Shown piece after piece: positions 1 through 5,804 of a stretch of DNA of 16,134 nt. This DNA is from an uncultured Clostridium sp. (GTDB lineage: Bacteria > Bacillota > Clostridia > TANB77 > CAG-508), in NCBI GenBank assembly GCA_900552655.1, contig USAE01000038.1, positions 1 to 16,134 on the forward strand. The letters run 5' to 3'. How positions within the stretch are numbered: position 1 is the first letter of the stretch; every line of letters begins with the position of its first letter. The notes under the pieces are model-generated. The model did not search any database. It worked only from the letters and a program-made list of their open reading frames with translations, and was not told the DNA's origin. A program made the translations under genes and the position numbers.

Positions 1-56
1 AATATGGAAATTTGAAACTAAAATGCAAATAAAATATTTCTTTTTTGGAAATAATA

Positions 57-65
57 TGCTATAAT
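57..65 (+). promoter_or_regulatory. Candidate extended -10 promoter for the Fic/kinase operon
   Basis: A TGCTATAAT string, an extended -10 element, lies about 28 bp upstream of the fic ATG. The -35 region is poor (only T-rich sequence), as is acceptable for extended -10 promoters. A Shine-Dalgarno AAGGAAG follows at 79-86. It is the only promoter-like sequence seen before the two-gene operon. This is an inference from consensus only. Confidence 0.5.
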
Positions 66-93
66 ATAGATAGATGAAAAAGGAAGTGAATTT

Positions 94-1032
94 ATGAGTA
101 TAGGAAATAAAATAAAAGAATATAGAGAAAAAAATAATATGACTCAAAAAGAAATTGCAGAAATTTTAGGAGTTGAGCCAGGAACAATATCAAAATATGA
201 ATCGGGAATGATTGAACCCAATATTGAATCATTAAAAAGATTGGCAGATACATTTAATATAACAGTTGATGAATTAATAAAAGATGAAGAAAAATTTGAT
301 CTTACAAAAGTTAATGTTTTAGAAGTTCTAAGAGAACAAAAGGAAATGGAATTAAAGGGAAACTTATATCATAATACCCAAGTTATATTTGCATATAACA
401 CAAATCATATTGAAGGAAGTAAACTAACCGAGGATCAAACAAGGTATATTTTTGAAACAAATACTATTTTATTTGAAGGTCAAACTGTAGCAAGTGTAGA
501 TGATATATTAGAAACAGCAAATCATTTTAAATTAGTTGATTATATGTTAGATGTAGCAGAGGAAAAATTAACAGAAGAAATGATAAAAAAATTTCATAAA
601 ATTTTAAAAGAAGGAACATCAGATAGTAGAAAAGAATGGTTTAATGTTGGAGATTACAAGAAACTAGCAAATGAAACTGGAAATATGCAGACTTCTCTTC
701 CTAAAAATGTAGCAAGAGATATGGCTAAATTAATGGAATGGTATAATTCATTAGAAAAAATAACTATAAAAGAAATAATAGAATTTCATTATAGATTTGA
801 AAGAATCCATCCATTTCAAGATGGAAATGGTAGAGTCGGTAGAATTATTATGTTTAAAGAATGTTTAAAAAACAATATAGTTCCATTTATTATTTTGGAT
901 AAAGAAAAATTGTTTTATTATAGAGGTTTAAAAGAATACAAAAATGAAAAAGGGTTTTTAGTTGATACATGTTTAAATGCACAAGATCAATATATAGAAA
1001 TGCTTAAGTTTTATATAGGAAATAAAATGTAA
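94..1032 (+). CDS. HTH-XRE / Fic domain fusion protein (probable AMP-transferase, class II Fic)
   Basis: This 312-residue cytosolic protein has two parts. Residues about 6-60 form an XRE/Cro-type helix-turn-helix (MTQKEIAEILGVEPGTISKYE), and residues about 95-312 form a Fic domain. The Fic core motif HPFQDGNGRVGR is complete at 239-250, with catalytic H239, D243, the GNG anion-binding turn and R250. An inhibitory-helix motif of the [S/T]xxxE[G/N] form is visible at T103-G108, with E107 as the expected inhibitory glutamate. That places it among class II (self-inhibited) Fic proteins. The family normally transfers AMP from ATP to Ser/Thr/Tyr hydroxyls, but the target cannot be read here. The HTH suggests DNA binding, possibly autoregulation. 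It lies 16 bp upstream of a protein kinase gene, in the same orientation, so an operon is likely. Confidence 0.92.
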   Translation: MSIGNKIKEYREKNNMTQKEIAEILGVEPGTISKYESGMIEPNIESLKRLADTFNITVDELIKDEEKFDLTKVNVLEVLREQKEMELKGNLYHNTQVIFAYNTNHIEGSKLTEDQTRYIFETNTILFEGQTVASVDDILETANHFKLVDYMLDVAEEKLTEEMIKKFHKILKEGTSDSRKEWFNVGDYKKLANETGNMQTSLPKNVARDMAKLMEWYNSLEKITIKEIIEFHYRFERIHPFQDGNGRVGRIIMFKECLKNNIVPFIILDKEKLFYYRGLKEYKNEKGFLVDTCLNAQDQYIEMLKFYIGNKM

Positions 1033-1048
1033 AAATGGAGGAAAATAG

Positions 1049-2575
1049 ATGATAATATCAAAAGGGACCCCAATATATGATAAAGATATGAATGAATATA
1101 TTGTAGAAGAGAGAATTGGAGGAGGTGGATTTTCAGCAGTTTTTAAAGTGATAAATAAAAAAAAAGGGAAATATTATGCATTAAAAACTTTTTCATCTGA
1201 TTTTGCTGATAAAACAGAATTGGAAACTTTTAAAAATGAAATTTCAAAGGCAATGCAGGTAGAATCAAATAATACCGTTAAATATTTATTTTTTAATGAC
1301 GGAGAGATATTTTCTGATTTACCGCCATACATAATAATGGAATATTGTGATGGTGGAACACTAGAAGAATATATAGAAAATATTAAAAAATCTAAAAATA
1401 TTATAACAAATGAAGAACTAAAAGAAATATACTCTCAACTGATAAATGGAATGAACGATATTAATAGCAAGCTAATACACAGAGATATAAAGCTGAAAAA
1501 TATTTTATTGAAAGATGGGATTATAAAAATAGGAGATTTTGGTATATCAAAAAGTATTTCAGATACAACTAGAACTATAACTTTCAAAGGATATGGAACA
1601 GCGGAGTATATTGCACCAGAGGGGTGGCGATTTGAAAAGAATACTATAAAAATGGATATTTATTCAATGGGAATTGTTTTTTATCAAATAGCTACATTAT
1701 TAAATTATCCATATAAAATATTAAAAGGTAGTGAAGAAGAGTATAGGAATGCTCATCTTTATGGAAGTGTAATCAATCCTAGAAATTATAATAGAAATAT
1801 AGAATTTAATATAGAAACTACCATTTTAAAGATGTTAGAAAAAGAACCTAAAAAAAGATTTAATAATTGGGAAGAAATTCAAAATCAAATATTAGTTGAA
1901 AAAAATTATAAAAATTCAGAAATACTAGAAAGAATTTTAAAAAAACGTATAGCTATTGATGAAAAAAATAGAAAAATAGAAATAGAAAATACTAAAAGAC
2001 AAGAAGCAATTGACGAAAGAAAGAAAACAATAAATTACAGTATCTACGAAAATATTTATTTACCAATAAAAGAATTTATAGATGATTTTAATAAGTTATA
2101 TGCATCTGGAAAAATTAATATAACAGATTATTCTATTAGTACAGAGAGATTTAGTAATATAAGTGTAAAAACAATTTCTGGTAAAAGAATAAAAATAGAA
2201 ATACATAGTATAATTGATAAGGCGTTTATAAGAGAACGTAAAGATCAATTTTTTGGAAATATTTATGAAGAGAATTATAGACCTACTCTAAAAGGAAAAG
2301 AAATTTTAGCTTGGGGAATGATAAATTATTCAGATGAACTAAGTTATAACTTTATTCTAGTAAATGATAATGAAAGTATATATGGAAAATGGTATCAATT
2401 AAAAAATAGTAATTCTGTATTAAATCAAAATCCAAGAACTCCTGAAATATTTGCATTTGATTTTAATGAAATTGAAAAAGAATTACATTATATTGATTCA
2501 ATGCATATATATAATTCTACTTTAGAAGAATATAATAAAGATGAAATGTTAGAAAATATAGAAAAAATAATATAA
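1049..2575 (+). CDS. Cytosolic Ser/Thr protein kinase (Hanks type) with an unrecognised C-terminal region
   Basis: Residues about 17-285 form a complete eukaryotic-like kinase domain. It has the glycine-rich loop IGGGGFSAVF (23-32), ATP lysine K46, helix-C glutamate E64, catalytic loop HRDIKLKN (144-151) with D146 and N151, DFG at 163-165 and APE at 189-191. All key residues are present, so it should be active. Residues about 285-327 are rich in Lys, Glu and Ile and look like a coiled coil. Residues about 330-508 look globular and match no domain I recognise. There is no transmembrane helix or PASTA repeat, unlike PrkC/PknB-type housekeeping kinases. The start is supported by a GGAGG at 1037-1041. 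It is the second gene after the HTH-Fic gene and ends in a strong terminator. The substrate is unknown; the Fic protein is an obvious candidate partner, which is inference. Confidence 0.92.
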   Translation: MIISKGTPIYDKDMNEYIVEERIGGGGFSAVFKVINKKKGKYYALKTFSSDFADKTELETFKNEISKAMQVESNNTVKYLFFNDGEIFSDLPPYIIMEYCDGGTLEEYIENIKKSKNIITNEELKEIYSQLINGMNDINSKLIHRDIKLKNILLKDGIIKIGDFGISKSISDTTRTITFKGYGTAEYIAPEGWRFEKNTIKMDIYSMGIVFYQIATLLNYPYKILKGSEEEYRNAHLYGSVINPRNYNRNIEFNIETTILKMLEKEPKKRFNNWEEIQNQILVEKNYKNSEILERILKKRIAIDEKNRKIEIENTKRQEAIDERKKTINYSIYENIYLPIKEFIDDFNKLYASGKINITDYSISTERFSNISVKTISGKRIKIEIHSIIDKAFIRERKDQFFGNIYEENYRPTLKGKEILAWGMINYSDELSYNFILVNDNESIYGKWYQLKNSNSVLNQNPRTPEIFAFDFNEIEKELHYIDSMHIYNSTLEEYNKDEMLENIEKII

Positions 2576-2610
2576 AAATACCAGAAGAAAATTTATTCTT
2601 CTGGTATTTT
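2575..2610. terminator. Bidirectional intrinsic terminator between convergent genes
   Basis: The perfect 15-bp stem AAAATACCAGAAGAA / TTCTTCTGGTATTTT has a 6-nt loop and is bounded by A and T runs, so it works from both sides. It overlaps the last base of the kinase stop codon and precedes by 3 bp the stop codon of the minus-strand small gene. It therefore terminates both converging transcripts. Confidence 0.9.
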
Positions 2611-2613
2611 AGA

Positions 2614-2910
2614 CTATTCCTCAAAACATCCCATAATCATCTGCACACCATCCACAAACCCATTCCTATAATACTTCTCATTCCAATAATCAAGATACCT
2701 CATAAAATCATCATACAACTTATCAAGCTGAGACTGAACAAACTGCCTATTATCCTTAGAAACATTACGCAAAATCCTCTCGCAAAACTTATCAAAATTC
2801 AAACCATGTTTATAATCCTCATCAGAAAGCTGACAAAGCAAAGTATCTTCTCTAAATGTCAACCATTCCTTTAATATATCATCATCATTAACCTCTCTAA
2901 AATTAACCAT
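2614..2910 (-). CDS. Small acidic protein of unknown function, coupled to tnpV
   Basis: This 98-residue protein is rich in Asp, Glu, Tyr and Phe and has no signal or membrane segment. I do not firmly recognise the family. The C-terminal pattern YYRNGFVDGVQMIMGCF, after a helical segment, recalls small clostridial DUF6809-type proteins that end in a Y-x-GF-x-G-V-x-M motif, but this is weak. The start is placed at the ATG at 2910 (MVNFREV). GGAGG (plus strand 2919-2923) sits 8 nt upstream of it, whereas a TTG six bases earlier would be too close. The GGAGG overlaps the tnpV stop region (TAGGAGG), so the two genes are probably translationally coupled and cotranscribed. The function may be linked to the mobile element that carries tnpV. 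Confidence 0.75.
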   Translation of the reverse strand: MVNFREVNDDDILKEWLTFREDTLLCQLSDEDYKHGLNFDKFCERILRNVSKDNRQFVQSQLDKLYDDFMRYLDYWNEKYYRNGFVDGVQMIMGCFEE

Positions 2911-2922
2911 ATTCAAAACCTC

Positions 2923-3279
2923 CTACACATATATAATCTCATTCAAAATAATTTCTTCAGCTCTATTTTTAATATTATTCATAGCTTGAACCCATTCCAT
3001 TTGATGATGTTCTTTTAGTTGCTCATTAATATTTTCAGATTCAGCAAATTGTTTTATAAGAAGATTAACTTTGTTATTAGCATTTTCATCTATATCTAGC
3101 AAATGTTGTTTCAAAGTACCACTAATAAGTAATTCAGTATAAAAAGGTATATTAAAACTCTTTAAATAATTTAACCTTAATCTTCCATATTTTCCAATGT
3201 GCCCATCAGGCTGTTTAGGCAAACACAAATCAGGAATAAAATAATCTCTTTCTCTATGATAAGTAATCTTATTATTCAT
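2923..3279 (-). CDS. tnpV: TnpV-family transposon-encoded protein
   Basis: The 118-residue protein matches the TnpV family from memory: an N-terminal ITYHRERDYFIPDL, the central IGKYGRLRLNYLK, and a C-terminal QMEWVQAMNNIKNRAEEIIL. TnpV was named from the mobilisable clostridial Tn4451/Tn4453 transposons and is widespread in Firmicutes accessory DNA. Its biochemical role is not established. The length is near full for the family. A GGAGG (plus strand 3287-3291) precedes the ATG by 7 nt. No integrase, resolvase or mobilisation gene is found beside it, so the element looks like a remnant or a minimal module. Upstream lie three tandem 25-bp repeats that could be a binding site. It is upstream of, and coupled to, the 98-residue gene. 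Confidence 0.85.
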   Translation of the reverse strand: MNNKITYHRERDYFIPDLCLPKQPDGHIGKYGRLRLNYLKSFNIPFYTELLISGTLKQHLLDIDENANNKVNLLIKQFAESENINEQLKEHHQMEWVQAMNNIKNRAEEIILNEIIYV

Positions 3280-3315
3280 ATCAAAACCTCCAAAATAAAG
3301 TTAAGGTTTCCCATT

Positions 3316-3390
3316 CTAAATTTGCGACAATAAACACAAACTAAATTCGCAATAAAAACTATAAACTAATTTTGCAATAAAAATCACAAA
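3316..3390. repeat. Three tandem 25-bp degenerate repeats upstream of tnpV
   Basis: Units 3316-3340, 3341-3365 and 3366-3390 are exactly 25 bp each and head to tail. Each begins CTAA(A/T)TT, passes through a TTGC or TCGC core and ends in a (T/C)A(T/C)AAA-like segment. On the minus strand each reads TTTATTG...AATTTAG, facing the tnpV gene whose ATG is only 37 bp away. The regular spacing near 2.4 helical turns and the iteron-like layout suggest a protein-binding array (operator, replication or recombinase site). The binder is unknown. Confidence 0.6.
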
Positions 3391-3556
3391 ATACATCTAA
3401 AATCTATCAAAAATAATTGGGGAAAAGTTGGGGAAAAACTCCTCCAAAAAGTTCAAAAAAATGCACAAATGTTCTAAAAACCATTTTCCCAATTTTTATT
3501 GAAATATCAGCTAAAGCCCTTGATTTCACTAAATTACATAAACGTTTCAAGTACAT

Positions 3557-3573
3557 CTCATAACCCGAAGGTC
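3557..3573 (+). other. 17-nt match to the initiator tRNA anticodon arm (candidate attachment site remnant)
   Basis: CTCATAACCCGAAGGTC matches, from memory, the anticodon loop, the 3' strand of the anticodon stem and the start of the variable loop of bacterial tRNA-fMet (anticodon CAT). The 5' stem strand (expected TCGGG) is TACAT here, and the T arm and acceptor stem are absent, so this is not a tRNA gene. Integrases that cross over in tRNA anticodon loops leave such blocks. Chance is unlikely given the GC-richer character in very AT-rich DNA. Confidence 0.5.
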
Positions 3574-3670
3574 TTACATTACTGATAAAATCTATATACT
3601 AATAAAAAACGAACTAAGCAAATTCAAGAAATAGATTAAGTTTAGATTATAGACCTAAACAACAATAATA

Positions 3671-3689
3671 AACCGCTTACAGGTGGTTA
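3671..3689 (-). repeat. Second IS200-type right-end-like hairpin outside the element
   Basis: Read on the minus strand, the segment gives AACCACC, a short loop, then a G-rich arm followed by TTATTATT. This resembles the presumed true right end about 45 bp away (AACCACC...GGTGGTTATGATT). In addition, 3677-3689 is a perfect 13-bp inverted repeat of 3716-3728. It may be the leftover right end of an earlier insertion at the same place. Confidence 0.45.
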
Positions 3690-3716
3690 GTATTTCGTTC
3701 CACTACGCTAAATCAT

Positions 3717-3786
3717 AACCACCTGTAAACGGGTGGTTTGCTCTTCCCCTAGAAGGGGAATTACTTGCTCACCACCTAAAGGTGGT
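3717..3786. repeat. Right-end hairpin cluster of the IS200-like element
   Basis: Three stems follow one another: AACCACC/GGTGGTT (3717-3723 with 3732-3738), TTCCCCT-AGA-AGGGGAA (3744-3760) and ACCACCT-AA-AGGTGGT (3771-3786). The first is probably the subterminal hairpin recognised by TnpA at the right end. The other two may fold in RNA or single-stranded DNA. All three are perfect. Confidence 0.65.
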
Positions 3787-3819
3787 ATTGAATATTTGAC
3801 ATCGCATTACTTTTACTGC

Positions 3820-3843
3820 AGCCACTTTCAGTGGCTCTTTTTT
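3820..3843 (+). terminator. Hairpin plus T6 next to the tnpA stop codon
   Basis: AGCCACT-TTC-AGTGGCT (3820-3836) is followed by CTTTTTT. On the plus strand this has the form of an intrinsic terminator running into the 3' end of tnpA, and could shield the element from outside transcription. On the minus strand it lies just beyond the tnpA stop, and a preceding A run makes it a less typical terminator for tnpA itself. Confidence 0.55.
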
Positions 3844-4306
3844 ACTTTCCTTCCTTTTTGAATGGATCCATATATTCTTCTATTCCTATTTGATCTGATA
3901 TATAATCTTCTTGCAATTGATTTCTTATGTATTCTTTTATTATTTTTTCATTTTTTCCTACTGTATCTACAAAATATCCTGTCGCCCAAAAATGTCTATT
4001 TCCATATTTATACTTTAAATTCGCATGTCTATCAAATATCATCAATGCACTTTTACTCTTGATGTACCCCATAAACTGTGATATACTCAAATATGGAGGA
4101 ATACTTACTAACATATGGATATGATCTGTACAGGCTTCTGCTTCAATTATTTCTACTTTTTTTTCATTACATAATTTTCTTAGTATTTTGCCTATGTCAG
4201 CTCTCAATTCTCCATATATTACTTTTCTCCTATATTTCGGTGCAAATACTATATGGTATTGACACCTATATGATGAATGTTCTAATTTCTTTATTTCATT
4301 CTTCAT
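3842..4306 (-). CDS. tnpA: IS200/IS605-family Y1 transposase TnpA
   Basis: This is a full-length TnpA of 154 residues. It carries the N-terminal YHIVFAPKYRR signature, the metal-binding HUH motif as H62-I-H64, and the catalytic tyrosine Y126 followed by Q130 in EYIRNQ. It cuts and rejoins single-stranded DNA at the hairpin-marked ends through a 5'-phosphotyrosine link. A very strong Shine-Dalgarno AAAGGAGGT (plus strand 4311-4319) sets the start. No frameshift or missing key residue is seen, so the transposase looks intact. An 11-nt sequence in the 5' leader (4326-4336) is complementary to one just past the stop (3801-3811), which could let the mRNA ends pair and dampen translation. The antisense ORFs over this gene are shadows. 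Confidence 0.95.
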   Translation of the reverse strand: MKNEIKKLEHSSYRCQYHIVFAPKYRRKVIYGELRADIGKILRKLCNEKKVEIIEAEACTDHIHMLVSIPPYLSISQFMGYIKSKSALMIFDRHANLKYKYGNRHFWATGYFVDTVGKNEKIIKEYIRNQLQEDYISDQIGIEEYMDPFKKEGK

Positions 4307-4325
4307 TTTTACCTCCTTTTATTTT

Positions 4326-4336
4326 AGTAATGCGAT
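4326..4336 (-). promoter_or_regulatory. 5' member of an 11-bp inverted repeat bracketing tnpA
   Basis: AGTAATGCGAT at 4326-4336 is the exact reverse complement of ATCGCATTACT at 3801-3811. The first lies 7 bp beyond the tnpA ribosome-binding site, the second about 30 bp past the stop codon. Both would be in the tnpA transcript and could base-pair. Confidence 0.6.
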
Positions 4337-4352
4337 CGCCAAATCACTTACT

Positions 4353-4361
4353 ATTATATCA
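4353..4361 (-). promoter_or_regulatory. Candidate tnpA promoter (extended -10)
   Basis: On the minus strand TGATATAAT lies about 47 bp upstream of the tnpA start. The -35 segment is weak (TTTAGT-like at 17 bp). Transcription from here would include the 11-nt leader element and begin inside the left-end hairpin, as is usual for IS200. Confidence 0.45.
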
Positions 4362-4393
4362 GGAGTTTTTTATACACTAAAGTATCTTTACCC

Positions 4394-4419
4394 ACCACTG
4401 GTAGAACCAGTGGTTTTTT
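4394..4419 (+). terminator. Left-end hairpin of the IS200-like element, terminator-like on plus strand
   Basis: ACCACTGGT-AGA-ACCAGTGGT (4394-4414) is a perfect 9-bp stem with a 3-nt loop followed by six T on the plus strand. It is the likely subterminal TnpA recognition hairpin of the left end. It also has the shape of an intrinsic terminator for plus-strand transcription. Confidence 0.7.
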
Positions 4420-4437
4420 CAAGCTAAAGCGCCAAGC

Positions 4438-4472
4438 ATAATACAATAGCAATAAAATTGCTATTGTATTAT
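4438..4472. repeat. Perfect 16-bp inverted repeat with 3-nt spacer
   Basis: ATAATACAATAGCAAT and its exact complement ATTGCTATTGTATTAT flank AAA. The right arm overlaps the candidate -35 box of the following gene. It lies just outside the IS left end. No T tract follows, so a terminator is less likely than an operator or a leader hairpin. Confidence 0.75.
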
Positions 4473-4490
4473 AAACAAATATGTTATAAT
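4464..4490 (+). promoter_or_regulatory. Candidate promoter of the UDG-like gene
   Basis: TTGTAT (4464-4469) and TATAAT (4485-4490) are 15 bp apart, which is short but workable. The -35 box lies inside the right arm of the 16-bp palindrome, so a palindrome-binding protein would block it. The Shine-Dalgarno AAAAGGAG (4513-4520) follows. Confidence 0.5.
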
Positions 4491-4528
4491 TTGACTAATG
4501 TTTAAAAGATAAAAAAGGAGTCTAAAAC

Positions 4529-5219
4529 ATGAACAATCTAGAAATAAAACTAGAAAAACTATTTAAAGAATGGAAAAAAGAACATATAGAAGATAACAAT
4601 TACAAAAATAATGCGCCAAACTATCAAGAAACATTTGTGCCAAAAAGTAATTTTATAAAAGATGGATTCTGTGTATTTAAAGAAAAAGAAAATACAATAT
4701 TATATATTTCTAAAGAAAGTCATGAGTACGATACCAAAAAAGAAGAAATAAATAAAAAACTAGAGCCAAAAGATAATGAAACTAAATGGCTAAAAGAAAA
4801 TTTTATAGAGAATAAAAACTATATATTTCCAAGAAGAATAAAAGAGATGCAAAAAATATTAAACGAAGATGTAACAAATATTTCATTTATGAATATCAAT
4901 AAAAGACGGAGGATTTGAAAAGACAAATGCGAAAATACTGAAAAATTATGCAATTGATTATCATAAAAAAATATTTTCTGAAATTGAAATAATTAATCCA
5001 AAGTTGATAGTATGCTGTGGAAAAGGATTAAAAGAAATAATTGAAACTGTATACAAATTAAATGATAAACAAATGAATAGACAAATTATTGAAATTTATC
5101 ATCCATCATATCACTTTATAAAAGAAAATAACTATTATAAATTATTTATTAAAAAAGCACAAAATATTAATTGGGCCTGTAATGATAATGAAGTAAGTTA
5201 TATTCTAAATAAGAGCTAA
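4529..5219 (+). pseudogene. Uracil-DNA glycosylase-like protein, split by a one-base frameshift
   Basis: Reading from the ATG at 4529 gives 129 residues and stops at 4918. The other frame continues with good coding character to a stop at 5219. Removing one A from the A4 run at 4901-4904 joins them into about 229 residues, with the junction becoming NINKDGGFEKTN. The joined protein resembles the UDG-like superfamily of small prokaryotic DNA glycosylases: SNFIKDGF near the N-terminus, ILYISKESH in the first active-site loop, FMNINK.GG, EIINPKLIVCCGKG and a late HPSYH. Family assignment is from memory and moderate. A good promoter and Shine-Dalgarno precede it, so decay is recent, or the shift is a sequencing error, or the slippery A run permits frameshifting. 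Confidence 0.65.
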
Positions 5220-5804
5220 CCTTACATATAATAAAAATCTTTAACCTGCAAGAATATAAAAAATAAAAAACAAATAACAAACAAATAACAAAATAAAAGC
5301 GAAAGTATCAATGCAGAAAGAAATAAAACAAAGATACTTTCTAGAAACAAAACTTTTATCAGCAAAAGAGGAAGAAAAGTAAATAGATTCTTTTGCTTTA
5401 TATAATTTTAGCATAATTAAAATGAAAATGTTGTAGAAAATTGTCGACAAGATGAAAAAATATAAAAAAATGACAAAAATATGCAAGAATTCGAAAGAAA
5501 TATGAAAAAGACGCCAAAATACAGAAAGTCGCAAAAATACAACAGAATATAAGCAATATAAAAAATTCACAAAAAGTGCAATAAGAATATACCAAATATG
5601 TAAAACATAAGAGTATATAATAAAACTATACAAAACAAGAAAAAAACAAAATTACAAATATATAAATTGAGAAACAGCAAACAAAAAATATAATTCTTAT
5701 AAGTTTACAATAGATATGTAATAAAAAAATAAAAAAATTATAATTATTTTGTAGAAAATAGTCAAACGATATGTTATATTAAATGTATTAGGATTGGTGA
5801 AAGA
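5220..5804. other. Gene-free AT-rich stretch with two stem-loops
   Basis: No convincing gene is present on either strand. The plus strand is very purine-rich and T-poor, so minus-strand open frames of hydrophobic residues (for example 5241-5633) arise from composition. Two 9-bp inverted repeats sit side by side: GAAAGTATC/GATACTTTC (5301-5309 with 5333-5341) and AGCAAAAGA/TCTTTTGCT (5361-5369 with 5389-5397). A TTGTCGACAA palindrome occurs near 5440. The stretch could be decayed coding DNA or hold an unrecognised RNA. Confidence 0.45.
5772..5780 (+). promoter_or_regulatory. Candidate extended -10 promoter for the DUF2752 gene
   Basis: TGTTATATT forms an extended -10 element 24 bp upstream of the DUF2752 start. 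A TTGTAG lies 20 bp further upstream, which is wide for a -35. The assignment rests on consensus only. Confidence 0.4.

Larger units (their letters stand above)
3280..3670. other. Gene-free stretch between tnpV and the IS element
   Basis: No credible ORF is present. Going rightwards it holds the three 25-bp repeats (3316-3390), a TGGGGAAAA motif occurring twice around 3418-3437, and the 17-nt initiator-tRNA-like block at 3557-3573. It also has an inverted GTTTAG/CTAAAC pair (3640-3645 and 3655-3660) around a minus-strand TATAAT (3646-3651). The composition and the tRNA-like block suggest junction or remnant DNA of a past insertion. Confidence 0.5.
3710..4420 (-). mobile_element. IS200-like insertion sequence (IS200/IS605 family, tnpA only)
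   Basis: The element is about 710 bp, matching the usual IS200 size. It contains one complete tnpA and subterminal hairpins at both sides and lacks terminal inverted repeats, as expected for this family. The left end (plus strand right side) has the 9-bp hairpin at 4394-4414. The right end has stems at 3717-3738, 3744-3760 and 3771-3786. No tnpB/IscB accessory gene is present. The exact cleavage tetranucleotides cannot be fixed by eye, so the ends given are approximate to about 10 bp. TnpA excises single-stranded DNA by a peel-and-paste route. Confidence 0.75.

Noticed and set aside
3557..3573. A real tRNA gene
   Set aside because: Only the anticodon loop, 3' stem strand and variable-loop start match. 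The D arm, T arm and acceptor stem are missing.
3862..4380. Plus-strand open frames opposite tnpA
   Set aside because: They are antisense shadows of the well-supported transposase, with Phe/Leu-rich composition and no ribosome-binding site.
4421..4528. tnpB or other IS605 accessory gene next to tnpA
   Set aside because: There is no RuvC-like or zinc-ribbon coding sequence on either side. The element is IS200-type with tnpA only.
5241..5633. Minus-strand 130-residue hydrophobic open frame, with a nested shorter one
   Set aside because: It is the complement of a purine-rich, T-poor strand, so Phe/Leu/Ile runs and lack of stops follow from composition. There is no Shine-Dalgarno and no family resemblance.
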